Positions 8,152 through 16,336 of a stretch of DNA of 64,000 nucleotides are shown here, in pieces (the first letter of the stretch is position 1; every line of letters begins with the position of its first letter). Under the pieces are notes generated by a model that did not search any database, was not told the DNA's origin, and worked only from the letters and a program-made list of their open reading frames with translations. This stretch comes from an uncultured Clostridia bacterium (GTDB lineage: Bacteria > Bacillota > Clostridia > Christensenellales > CAG-138): positions 62,001 to 126,000 of the forward strand of contig CAKTYT010000002.1 of NCBI GenBank assembly GCA_934633695.1, in the 5' to 3' direction. Both the position numbers and the translations under genes were made by a program.

Positions 8152-9480
8152 TCAATCGACAATGCGATGTCTTTCAAAATCAGACCGTTTGAAGTAAATG
8201 TATGTGATTATGCTGCATATCATCCACCCCGCCGGGTAGCCGAGAGCAACGATAGTGATGGTATTGCTGACGAACCGCGCCATTAAGAATAGGTATATCT
8301 GCCTGAAAAATACAAAGCACCCGAGCATAATGAACATCGGCGTTCTGCTGTCCCCCGAGCCTCGCAATGCACCTGCAAGAATTTGATTGATGCAGCAGAA
8401 GACGTAGAAAGGCGAAATAAGCCTGAGCAGCATAGAGCCATATCTAACGACCTCCGGGTTATCATTAAAGAACTCGACCAGCTGGGGTGCTGCAATAAGA
8501 ACGGGCACCATAAGTATTAAGGTCGAAGCGACTGCAATTACCATGGCCCTTGTAACGCCCTGCTTTGCACGCTTAACCTGGTTTACACCAAGGTTCTGCC
8601 CCACAAACGTTGTCGCAGCAAGGGAAATGCTCTGCATCGGGAGCAGCAGGAACTGGTCGATTTTTGCATATGCTGTCCAGCCTCCCATGCAGGTATCGCC
8701 AAAGAAGTTGATATAGGACTGAACAAAGATGTTTGAAAAAGAAGTGATCGCCATCTGCAATGCAGCGGGAATGCCGACTTTGAACACTTTGCCGAGTATT
8801 TTCTTATCGATCTTTAATTTTTTAATACAAAGTTTGCAATAGCCGTCCGTTTTCATAAGAACATAAAGGACCAGCAATGCAGAAACAAACTGAGCGATTA
8901 TCGTTGCATAGGCGACTCCCTCAACACCCATTTTGAACACGAGAACAAACAAAAGATCGAGTACAGTGTTCGTAAGAGCGGAAACGACAAGGAAATAAAA
9001 TGGTCTTGTAGAATCGCCGACGGCTCTCATTATGCCTGAGCCTATATTGTACAGCACAAGACCCAGCATACCTGAGAAATAAATCCTGAGGTATGCAGTT
9101 GATTCCGGCATAACATTTTCCGGAGTATCCATAAGCCTAAGCATGAGCGGAGTCATCGCAATGCCGATTATCGTAAACAAAACGCCCATAATAATTGTCA
9201 CGGCAATCGAGGTATGAACCGACTTCTGCACATTTTCCTTATCTTTTGCTCCGTAGTACTGTGAAATAACCACGCCGGCACCGGCACTTAAGCCCATAAA
9301 AAGACCTATCAAGAGGTTGATTATCGGCCCGACAGTACCGACAGCGGCAAAGGCCTGGTCGCTGACATAATTGCCGACGACCCAGCTGTCAACCGTGTTA
9401 TAGAGTTGCTGAAAGATATTCCCCAAAAGCAATGGGATTGAAAACCTGATAAGATGATTGACAATACTGCCCTCAGTCAT
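8152..9480 (-). CDS. MATE family multidrug/sodium antiporter
   Basis: 442 aa with about 12 hydrophobic segments and MATE hallmarks: MTEGSIVNHLIRFSIPLLLGNIFQQLYNTVDSWVVG at the N-terminus, SAGAGVVISQYYGAKD after the second helix, and the duplicated half beginning KVFKVGIPAALQMAI. MATE proteins extrude cationic drugs or metabolites using Na+ or H+ gradients. The substrate cannot be predicted. The start at 9480 lies at the end of an 11-bp tandem duplication that puts two extra ATG codons upstream, so start choice is unusual (see findings). It is a monocistronic unit with its own promoter and terminator. Confidence 0.9.
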   Translation of the reverse strand: MTEGSIVNHLIRFSIPLLLGNIFQQLYNTVDSWVVGNYVSDQAFAAVGTVGPIINLLIGLFMGLSAGAGVVISQYYGAKDKENVQKSVHTSIAVTIIMGVLFTIIGIAMTPLMLRLMDTPENVMPESTAYLRIYFSGMLGLVLYNIGSGIMRAVGDSTRPFYFLVVSALTNTVLDLLFVLVFKMGVEGVAYATIIAQFVSALLVLYVLMKTDGYCKLCIKKLKIDKKILGKVFKVGIPAALQMAITSFSNIFVQSYINFFGDTCMGGWTAYAKIDQFLLLPMQSISLAATTFVGQNLGVNQVKRAKQGVTRAMVIAVASTLILMVPVLIAAPQLVEFFNDNPEVVRYGSMLLRLISPFYVFCCINQILAGALRGSGDSRTPMFIMLGCFVFFRQIYLFLMARFVSNTITIVALGYPAGWMICSIITYIYFKRSDFERHRIVD

Positions 9481-9502
9481 GTCAACGTCATGTCAACGTC
9501 AT
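9481..9502 (-). repeat. 11-bp tandem duplication in the MATE leader carrying extra ATG codons
   Basis: The + strand reads GTCAACGTCAT twice (9481-9491 and 9492-9502). On the mRNA each unit starts with ATG and encodes Met-Thr-Leu-Thr then TGA, the stop overlapping the next ATG in an ATGA. The weak ribosome-site-like GGAAAAGG lies before the first ATG, not before the gene's own ATG. Confidence 0.8.
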
Positions 9503-9609
9503 GACCTTTTCCATTCTTCGCAAACAACGTTTTTGTACTCACAATTTCTTCCTTTTCTTCTTCCGACTGTGTCCGGTCTCAGCTGCACACCGCTTCGTAT
9601 TTGTCTACC

Positions 9610-9637
9610 ATTATAGCTCCTGAACTAAGTTTTTCAA
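9610..9637 (-). promoter_or_regulatory. Promoter of the MATE gene
   Basis: On the minus strand TTGAAA (9632-9637) and TATAAT (9610-9615) are 16 bp apart, giving a leader of roughly 120 nt. Confidence 0.55.
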
Positions 9638-9767
9638 CCATTATATTCTATATCGGCATTTTTTCTGTCTTATCGGCCGTTTATTTTCGGAGAACTGCCG
9701 TAATCGGCTTTTATTTCCCGGGAAATAGAATCCTTTCACGGCCTGCATCTCTTTTTTTCATGCAAAA

Positions 9768-9825
9768 CTAATGCGGCACGAATGCGAGTAAGCTCTTAAC
9801 GAACCTCCTGCACTCAGTACCGCAT
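9768..9825. other. Structured element (extended stem-loop)
   Basis: AATGCGG at one end pairs with CCGCATT at the other. Inside, GAATGC can pair with GCACTC (one wobble) and GAG with CTC. On the minus strand it is followed by AGTTTTGC, so it may end the ddl-murF-peptidase transcript. Confidence 0.4.
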
Positions 9826-9863
9826 TGGTCTAATCCGTCTCAAAAGGGCATATTTTTTAACAT

Positions 9864-11147
9864 TCATCCCTTTTTGGGAGACTCGTCTTTTTTCTTGAAG
9901 AGGTACTCATCCACCTTCTTGCGAATTTCATCGGAAATTTCCCTCTTAATGGGAAATACGTTTGCGTTTACAACACGTTTCGAAAAGGTTAGGACGGATT
10001 CTATCGTCTTGCCCAAAGCGTCCGCACTGAGAAACTCCAATGCGAGGTCATCACGACGGCTGTGGATAAATCCTGCACCGTTTGCAAACCACCTGCCGAA
10101 GTTGATTGCCGGAACACCGCTGTCCGCAAAGGGAATAGAATCGCTCGAATAGATATCGTTGTCCGATTCAACTGCCAAACCGTTTTCGTCCATGATACCG
10201 TCAAGATATGGCTTGATGGCATCGTTGCCTGTTATTGTCGCAAATTCATATCCGAGAATCGGACCTGCCATATCCACGTTTATCATCAGTTCATGCTTTT
10301 CAAGCTCGTCCTCATGGAGCTTGACATAGGCTTTGCTGCCCAAAAGCCCCTGCTCTTCGGAACCGAACCAGTTGAACTTCAGCGTCCTCTTCGGCGGGTT
10401 TGCAGCAAAATAGCGAAGCACTTCAAGAATTACAGCAGAACCCGTCATATTGTCGTAAGCTCCCTTGGAGAACCGTACACTGTCATAATGAGCACCGTAT
10501 GAAATGATTTCATCCGGAAACTCCGTACCCCTGATTTCAGCACATACATTGTGCGAAACGCTCTTGAACCTTTCACTCTTGACAATAATTTTGACTTTGG
10601 ATGCACCGCGTGCGACAAGCTCCATCGCATCTTTCGCCCTGAGATTGACGACGACATTCGTGCCGAAGTCGGCAGTCATGGTTTCGCGAAGCTTACCGAT
10701 GTCAAAATCAGTTTCTTCATTTTTGTCGTTTATATTGCCGACAAAACCAATAATTGCAGCAGGCTCGGCCTTCTGAATTTTTTCATATTTTTTACGATAA
10801 ATGCTGCCGTTTGCCAAAACAGCCTTGCCTTTCACATTCCTGAGGCAGGTGGGGTGTCCGTCCTCAACATACGCAAGATCAAGGATAAGACCTTCATCGG
10901 GAGTGCTGTCCGAGCGGATATAGCCGGTGACTTCGTACTCCTTGCAGTACGGCTCAAGCACCATGAGTCTTGCATCGCTGACCTTCCCGTCTTCGACCTC
11001 AAACTCTTCAATATGGCAGTCAATGCTCAGTGCCTTGACCTTTTCCATAATTGCCTCTGCCGTGCGTGTTTCCTCGGCAGTACCGGAGACTCTTTCGTAG
11101 GAAAGCTCTTCGATAAGCCCAAATGCACGTTTTGAATCAAAATCCAT
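9864..11147 (-). CDS. M28 family metallopeptidase (aminopeptidase-like)
   Basis: 427 aa, no signal peptide, so cytoplasmic. The M28 zinc-site elements are visible: YGAHYDS and GAYDNMTGSA (His, Asp), GSEEQGLLGS (catalytic Glu pair), NVDMAG (Asp) and FIHSRRDD (His) near the C-terminus. A PA-like insert (about residues 75-200) sits before the catalytic core, as in the aminopeptidase Y/S group. It follows murF by 14 bp with a good ribosome site (GGAGG seven bases before ATG), as the third gene of the ddl-murF operon. The substrate is not evident; peptide recycling next to peptidoglycan precursor genes is an inference only. Confidence 0.85.
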   Translation of the reverse strand: MDFDSKRAFGLIEELSYERVSGTAEETRTAEAIMEKVKALSIDCHIEEFEVEDGKVSDARLMVLEPYCKEYEVTGYIRSDSTPDEGLILDLAYVEDGHPTCLRNVKGKAVLANGSIYRKKYEKIQKAEPAAIIGFVGNINDKNEETDFDIGKLRETMTADFGTNVVVNLRAKDAMELVARGASKVKIIVKSERFKSVSHNVCAEIRGTEFPDEIISYGAHYDSVRFSKGAYDNMTGSAVILEVLRYFAANPPKRTLKFNWFGSEEQGLLGSKAYVKLHEDELEKHELMINVDMAGPILGYEFATITGNDAIKPYLDGIMDENGLAVESDNDIYSSDSIPFADSGVPAINFGRWFANGAGFIHSRRDDLALEFLSADALGKTIESVLTFSKRVVNANVFPIKREISDEIRKKVDEYLFKKKDESPKKG

Positions 11148-11161
11148 ATTTTTTCCTCCGT

Positions 11162-12535
11162 CTAGTTTTCTTCACACTGCCTGCTAGTTTTGCCTGCAAT
11201 GATCGCATCAATAATTTTTTCGAACTGCATACCTCGTGATGCCTTAACGAGCAGGATATCTCCCTCACGCAGGTTGTTGTTCACAAATTCGGCAGCACTC
11301 TGTCTCGAAATATAATGAACACTCTCTGCTCCGCCGTCAATCGCACCCTTTGCGACAAACCGTGTCTTGTCACCGATGGCGATCAGACCGTCAAGTCTGC
11401 CCGCACAGAATTTGCCAAGCTCATAGTGCAGCATATCCGTCTTTTCACCGAGTTCGAGCATATCTCCCAGAAGAGCAATACGCCTACCCTCGCCCGCAAT
11501 GGCTGAAACGGAAGCACGAACCGAATCCGGTCCTGCGTTATAACAGTCATCAATGATAGTAATCCCGCCATGTTTCAGTATCCTCCCGCGGTGTCCAACG
11601 GGCGAATAGCTTTCAATTCCTCTGCGTATTTCATCCGGTGTGAGTCCAAACTCAATTGCAGCATTTGCAGCTGCAACGGCATTCATGATCATATGTCTTC
11701 CGATGAACGGTGCGTGGACATGTACCCGTTCGCCGCCCGCAAAGCAAAGATCAAACTCGACACTTTCAATGCCGTTCTGCACAATGTTTTCCGGGTGGAT
11801 TGCATATTTTCCGTCCATTCCGAAAAATATGACGGGAAGCTCTGCCCTGTACGAACGAAGCTTATCGTCTTCACCGTTAAAAAACAGCTTGCCGCTCGCC
11901 TTCATATGCGGAATAAGCTCCGTCTTTGCCCGCAGAACACCCTCGCGGTCAATAAGATTCTCAAGATGCATATTGCCAATATTGGTGTAAATGGCATAGT
12001 CGGGTTCGGTAATCGCACCGAGTCTGTCCATTTCGCCGAAGTGGCTTATACCGAGCTCAAGCACCGAAACTTCGTCTTCCTTCTTCAGAGTAAAGAGCGT
12101 CTGAGGAACGCCATATTCGTTGTTAAAATTCCCCTCTGTGCTGTGTACACGGAACCTTTGCGAAAGGACGCATGAAACCATACGCCTTGTACTTGTTTTT
12201 CCGACACTTCCGACAACCGCAATCACTTTCACGCCGCTCTTTTTCCTTATATATGCGGCTAACGCTTTCATTGCCTCAAAGCTGTCCTTGACACGTATAT
12301 GACAAAGTTTAGTCTCGTTTTCGCACAATGCACAGCAGGCACCGTTTTCAAAGGCCTTTTCGATAAAGTCGTGACCGTTGACCCTTTCTCCTTTCAAAGC
12401 AACGAACAGCGAATTCGCCGTTGTCTTCCTGCTGTCAATAAAAACTCCCGAGATCAGTCTCCCGCCTATATCTTCGCCGTTTATCAGCTCGCCGCCGCAA
12501 GCCTTTGCGGCTTCTGAAAAAGTTATTGCAATCAT
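11162..12535 (-). CDS. murF: UDP-N-acetylmuramoyl-tripeptide--D-alanyl-D-alanine ligase
   Basis: 457 aa Mur ligase that adds D-Ala-D-Ala to the UDP-MurNAc tripeptide in the last cytoplasmic step of peptidoglycan precursor synthesis. It shows the N-terminal MurF substrate domain (GVFIDSRKTTANSLFVALKGERVNGHDF), the ATP loop VVGSVGKTSTRRM, the central FNNEYGVPQT and ELGISHFGEMDRL motifs, and the C-terminal domain with IDDCYNAGPDSVRA. The length is normal for the family. The start is 2 bp after the ddl stop, so the two are translationally linked. GSVGKTS replaces the usual GS(S/T)GKT(S/T), a mild variation that keeps Lys and Thr. Confidence 0.96.
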   Translation of the reverse strand: MIAITFSEAAKACGGELINGEDIGGRLISGVFIDSRKTTANSLFVALKGERVNGHDFIEKAFENGACCALCENETKLCHIRVKDSFEAMKALAAYIRKKSGVKVIAVVGSVGKTSTRRMVSCVLSQRFRVHSTEGNFNNEYGVPQTLFTLKKEDEVSVLELGISHFGEMDRLGAITEPDYAIYTNIGNMHLENLIDREGVLRAKTELIPHMKASGKLFFNGEDDKLRSYRAELPVIFFGMDGKYAIHPENIVQNGIESVEFDLCFAGGERVHVHAPFIGRHMIMNAVAAANAAIEFGLTPDEIRRGIESYSPVGHRGRILKHGGITIIDDCYNAGPDSVRASVSAIAGEGRRIALLGDMLELGEKTDMLHYELGKFCAGRLDGLIAIGDKTRFVAKGAIDGGAESVHYISRQSAAEFVNNNLREGDILLVKASRGMQFEKIIDAIIAGKTSRQCEEN

Positions 12536-12537
12536 GT

Positions 12538-13566
12538 TTACCGCTTGAGTTTCAAGCTCTCCTCGATTATTTTTTCAAGCAGCTGCGGAAACTCGATTCC
12601 TGCCGCCCTTGCTTCCTGCGGCAAAAGGCTCGTGCCGGTCATGCCGGGCAGGGTGTTTGCTTCAAGGCAGTAGCAGCCCGTTTCGTCCATCATAAAATCA
12701 ACTCTGCCGTATGCACCGAGACTAAGAACCTTACAAACGCTTACGGCTGTTTTTTTGAGTGCCTCAGCAACGCTGTCGGGAATTTCAGCCGGACAAATCT
12801 CCTCAGTGCAGCCCGACTGATATTTGTTCTTGTAATCATAAAAACCGTGCTTTGGAATTATCTCAATCGGCGGAACTGCCGTTTCACCGACAACACCGAC
12901 GGAGAGCTCTCGTCCCTTGATGTACTTTTCAATAATTATCAAATCTTCGTATTCCTCTGCAAACCTCAGAGCCGCCTCAAGCTCCTCGTCGCAATGCACT
13001 ATGGACACGCCGACACTTGAGCCCAGGCTGCCGGGCTTTACGACACATGGGAAACCGAAGACCTTGCATTCGTCAATATCATATTCGCCCTTCCTCAAAA
13101 AAACGGCGGGCGGAGTCGGGATTCCGCACGAAGCAAACAAACGCTTTGAGAGACATTTATTCATCGCCAGCAGGCAGCCCTCCATTCCACTGCCCGTATA
13201 CTTTATTCCGAGCAGATCAAAGGTCGCCTGCAGCTTGCCATTCTCACCTTCATCGCCGTGAAGAGCATTGAAAACAATATCCGCCTCCCTGCAAATGTCA
13301 AGCACATTCCTCCCAAAAAAACCCTCCTTGCGTTCAAAAAACTCACGCACATCGGGAGATTCGTCTGAAATTGCATAATTTGCAATGGGTAAACATGCAT
13401 CAAATGCCTCCGCAGGTGAAATGCCGTTAAGCTCGATTCCCTTGCAGACGTCAACAAGAACGACCGAGTGACCGTTTTCTCTCAACGACTTGGCGACCAT
13501 CGCCCCGGTTGAAAGCGAAACATCCCTCTCATTGCTCCTGCCGCCGCAAAGTACACATATTTTCAT
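12538..13566 (-). CDS. ddl: D-alanine--D-alanine ligase
   Basis: 342 aa ATP-grasp enzyme that makes D-Ala-D-Ala for MurF, encoded directly downstream. Motifs: CVLCGGRSNERDVSLSTG at the N-terminus, FNALHGDEGENGKLQ, YTGSGMEGCLLAMNK, FPCVVKPGSLGSSVGVS, GRELSVGVVGE and the end block VDFMMDETGCYCLEANTLPGMT. The YTGS/ME arrangement is that of D-Ala:D-Ala ligases rather than D-lactate ones, so no VanA-type resistance is suggested. It is the first gene of the ddl-murF-M28 operon. A TATAAT box lies about 50 bp upstream on the minus strand, with a poor -35. Confidence 0.96.
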   Translation of the reverse strand: MKICVLCGGRSNERDVSLSTGAMVAKSLRENGHSVVLVDVCKGIELNGISPAEAFDACLPIANYAISDESPDVREFFERKEGFFGRNVLDICREADIVFNALHGDEGENGKLQATFDLLGIKYTGSGMEGCLLAMNKCLSKRLFASCGIPTPPAVFLRKGEYDIDECKVFGFPCVVKPGSLGSSVGVSIVHCDEELEAALRFAEEYEDLIIIEKYIKGRELSVGVVGETAVPPIEIIPKHGFYDYKNKYQSGCTEEICPAEIPDSVAEALKKTAVSVCKVLSLGAYGRVDFMMDETGCYCLEANTLPGMTGTSLLPQEARAAGIEFPQLLEKIIEESLKLKR

Positions 13567-13714
13567 AAAAAATTTTATTCCTTTCCTATCGCTTAATGCA
13601 CCGTGACCGGTACTATTATAGCATATTCCGCCGGAAATGGCATTATTTTTTCATTTGCGGTGCCGCATTGAATTCTTTTGACCCGTAACCTAGAGAATAT
13701 AAGTTTTTCTGCCC

Positions 13715-13743
13715 TTTTCATTATCGAATCATTGTGCTATAAT
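13715..13743 (+). promoter_or_regulatory. Promoter of argF
   Basis: TATAAT at 13738-13743 with a weak TTTTCA at 13715-13720 and a 17-bp spacer. A leader of about 95 nt precedes the ATG. Confidence 0.5.
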
Positions 13744-13843
13744 CAATGAGTGGAATTATGCCCGGCGGCCGCATTGTTTCAGGCGTTGGGGCATAAGTAG
13801 AGAAGCTGATAAACACAGCTAATAAATACAAAGGAGATTTACC

Positions 13844-14833
13844 ATGCCTGTTAATCTTAAAGGACGTTCCCTGCTTACTCTTAAGGATTTTACTCCCGAT
13901 GAAATCCGCTACCTGCTCAACCTTTCTGCCGACCTGAAGGCAAAGAAGCGTGCCGGTATCCGCGGCGATTTGCTTGCAGGCAAGAACATCGTTCTTCTTT
14001 TTGAAAAGACTTCAACCCGTACCCGCTGTGCATTCGAAGTTGCAGCATACGACGAAGGTGCAAACGTTACCTTCCTCTCCAACAGCCAGATGGGCAAAAA
14101 AGAATCCCTTGAAGACACCGCAAAGGTTCTCGGCCGCTTCTATGACGGTATCGAATTCCGCGGTTTCAAACAGGAAACCGTTGAGCTGCTCGCAAAGCAT
14201 GCCGGTGTTCCCGTATGGAACGGTCTTACCGACCTCTATCACCCCACTCAGGTCCTCGCCGACTGTCTCACCATCATGGAAAACGTTGCAAAGCCCCTCA
14301 ACAAGGTCAAGCTCGTTTACGTTGGTGATGCACGCAACAACATGGGCAATTCCCTCATGATCATCTCTGCAAAGCTCGGCATGCACTTTGTCGGCATCGC
14401 TCCCAAGTCCCTCTTCCCCGAAGAAGGTCTTGTAAACGAAATGCGTGAGCTTGCAAAGGTAACCGGTGCAAAGATCGAGTTCTCCGAGGATATCGCAGCA
14501 GTCGATGGTGCAGACGCCATTTATACTGACGTTTGGGTATCCATGGGCGAAGAAGCTCAGTTCGAAGAGCGTATCAAGCTCCTCACCCCCTACCGCGTAA
14601 CCATGGACATGATGAAGATGACTCACAATCCCGACTGCATCTTCCTGCATTGTCTGCCCAGCTTCCACGACTTGGAAACCTCTGTCGGCAGAGAGATCTT
14701 CGAAAAATACGGCGTTGCAGAACAAGAAGTTACCGATGAAGTCTTCCGTGCTCCCTGCTCCAAGGTATTTGACGAAGCAGAAAATCGTATGCACACCATC
14801 AAGGCCGTCATGGTCGCAACCGCAGGCAGATAA
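13844..14833 (+). CDS. argF: Ornithine carbamoyltransferase
   Basis: 329 aa, full length. It catalyses carbamoyl phosphate + ornithine to citrulline. It shows the carbamoyl-phosphate site STRTR (57-61), HPTQ near 136, the ornithine-side block near DVWVSMGEE and the FLHCLPSFHDLE motif near 270, with C-terminal FRAPCSKVFDEAENRMHTIKA. The start has AAGGAG eight bases upstream. No other arg or arc gene is nearby, so anabolic and catabolic roles cannot be told apart by context. Codon choice is strongly biased to C-ending codons, like the purine permease at 55860, which suggests high expression. A decayed second copy of its last codons and terminator lies at 17996-18112. Confidence 0.95.
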   Translation: MPVNLKGRSLLTLKDFTPDEIRYLLNLSADLKAKKRAGIRGDLLAGKNIVLLFEKTSTRTRCAFEVAAYDEGANVTFLSNSQMGKKESLEDTAKVLGRFYDGIEFRGFKQETVELLAKHAGVPVWNGLTDLYHPTQVLADCLTIMENVAKPLNKVKLVYVGDARNNMGNSLMIISAKLGMHFVGIAPKSLFPEEGLVNEMRELAKVTGAKIEFSEDIAAVDGADAIYTDVWVSMGEEAQFEERIKLLTPYRVTMDMMKMTHNPDCIFLHCLPSFHDLETSVGREIFEKYGVAEQEVTDEVFRAPCSKVFDEAENRMHTIKAVMVATAGR

Positions 14834-14854
14834 GCTATTTGCTTTACAGATTGA

Positions 14855-14885
14855 AGCACCCGTGTCCCGTGCATGGGTGCTTTTT
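14855..14885 (+). terminator. Terminator of argF
   Basis: AGCACCC pairs with GGGTGCT and is followed by a T run, 22 bp after the stop codon. A diverged copy is at 18081-18112. Confidence 0.85.
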
Positions 14886-15096
14886 CGTACAAAAACCCCG
14901 GCAGTCAGCCGAGGCATGTTTGGAAAGCTTGACGGTGCAGCTAAAGCGTTTTCCTGCCCGTACGCTCCATTAACTTTTATTATCGTCGCAAATGAGTTGT
15001 TCTTTCAAAAACGATTCGTTCAGGGCAGCAGCACCACAAACCGGAATGCAAATCAAGGGATCTGCGGAACTCATTATTAAGCGACAGCTTGCATAC

Positions 15097-16194
15097 CTAT
15101 TGCGGTTTCCAATCGCCGAGCAGATACCGTCTGACGTCGTTCAAAAACGAATAGACATTGTTTTTGTTCATCGTGTAAAAAGTTTTGTAGTCCGTTATTG
15201 TGCAATCAACAAATCCCAATTGGACTAGTTTTTCTAGATGGTAATACATTGCGTTTCGTGTTATGTCAAAACACGCTGACAATTCCTGTCCGTATGATGT
15301 ATTGTCACGCAAGGCACGGAGCGTCTCAAGTCTGTTTTTATCGGACAGAACCTTCATTGCACTTGCATAGACCTGTGCAGAGTTCTTGAAATTTCGAATT
15401 TTAAACACTGAATCCACAAAAACACCAAAATACACTCGAGTTGGTCCCTCCTGCGGAAAAGCGACAAAAACGCCATTAAAGAGGAAAAGGCTTGGATAAA
15501 CTATCACATCATCGATATTCTTCGGCAGCACAATATTCATCTCTTTCAGGCGTTCAACAATATCTCCCTGACTGAAGACCCTTTCGGTGCAGGATATTGC
15601 ATCTGCATACAGCGGTTCATTTTCGGCGATCAGCTGCGAAGTCGCTTGAAGCAGCGGCATCAGACGCTTTATGTGCACCACAGGATTCACGACAATGTCT
15701 ATAAGATTCCATTTCGTTTCGACGTCACTGAAGAATTCGTTTATTTCTTTAACATATTCTTCCATATTCTCAGCGGAAAAAGCCTGCCCCGTGCCGCAGC
15801 CGACCGTCATTACCGAAACATATTTTTGAACTCTGTCATCTAATGATACCTCTTCGTAGAAATTGATTAAATCATTAACCGTATAGTCAGCAGGAGCTTT
15901 GTCGGGACAGCTTAGAAGCAGTCTGCCGAGGCTTATCACATCCCCCGTCTCCGTTACATCCGGATATAGAGGCGAGAAATAACGCTCCATTGTCTCATTT
16001 TTCGGTATTTGCTCATCAAGGATCGTTTCAAGCCTTGCAACCCCATCCAATGATGCGAATTGAATATCTTGCATGTTGCCGCTATCGCGTTTTGCTTCAA
16101 GCAACTTTGTGCAAACACTCTTTCCGTTGCCGCGGCGGCACAGGTATTCGGCCGCCTCGTATGTGCAGTTGATTTTCTTTTTGAATTCAATCAT
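15097..16194 (-). CDS. ArsR-type winged-helix regulator with long N-terminal domain
   Basis: 365 aa. The start is taken at 16194 (MIEFKKK) because GGAGGG lies seven bases before it; an upstream in-frame ATG overlaps that ribosome site. The N-terminal 270 residues resemble no domain I can name. The last 90 residues form an ArsR-like winged helix (SDKNRLETLRALRDNTSYGQEL, recognition region TRNAMYYHLEKLVQLGFV). No cysteine metal site is apparent. It is divergent from the leucine-rich dockerin protein with back-to-back promoters and is probably its regulator. Two proteins of the same build (363 and 365 aa) are at 46844 and 51639. Confidence 0.8.
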   Translation of the reverse strand: MIEFKKKINCTYEAAEYLCRRGNGKSVCTKLLEAKRDSGNMQDIQFASLDGVARLETILDEQIPKNETMERYFSPLYPDVTETGDVISLGRLLLSCPDKAPADYTVNDLINFYEEVSLDDRVQKYVSVMTVGCGTGQAFSAENMEEYVKEINEFFSDVETKWNLIDIVVNPVVHIKRLMPLLQATSQLIAENEPLYADAISCTERVFSQGDIVERLKEMNIVLPKNIDDVIVYPSLFLFNGVFVAFPQEGPTRVYFGVFVDSVFKIRNFKNSAQVYASAMKVLSDKNRLETLRALRDNTSYGQELSACFDITRNAMYYHLEKLVQLGFVDCTITDYKTFYTMNKNNVYSFLNDVRRYLLGDWKPQ

Positions 16195-16214
16195 GTTTTT
16201 TCCCTCCAAACAAT

Positions 16215-16243
16215 ATTATCCCGAAAAGAAACATCCGTGTCAA
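16215..16243 (-). promoter_or_regulatory. Promoter of the ArsR-type regulator
   Basis: On the minus strand TTGACA (16238-16243) and GATAAT (16215-16220) have a 17-bp spacer, 20 bp upstream of the start codon. Confidence 0.7.
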
Positions 16244-16271
16244 GAGTAAAAAGTTTTTTTCCGGACAGCCG

Positions 16272-16300
16272 TTGACAAGCGGAAAATGCCATGTTAAAAT
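16272..16300 (+). promoter_or_regulatory. Promoter of the LRR-dockerin gene
   Basis: TTGACA (16272-16277), a 17-bp spacer and TAAAAT (16295-16300). Its -35 lies 28 bp from the opposing regulator -35, so one protein bound between them could control both genes. Confidence 0.75.
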
Positions 16301-16336
16301 ATGCACAATAAATATTTTGCATGTGGAGGAATCAAC

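Larger units (their letters stand above)
9503..9863. other. Intergenic region between the M28 peptidase and MATE genes
   Basis: No open frame of gene quality. It holds the MATE leader and promoter and a structured element at 9768-9825. Confidence 0.6.

Noticed and set aside
14012..14917. 301-codon minus-strand frame over argF
   Set aside because: Antisense shadow caused by the strong codon bias of argF.
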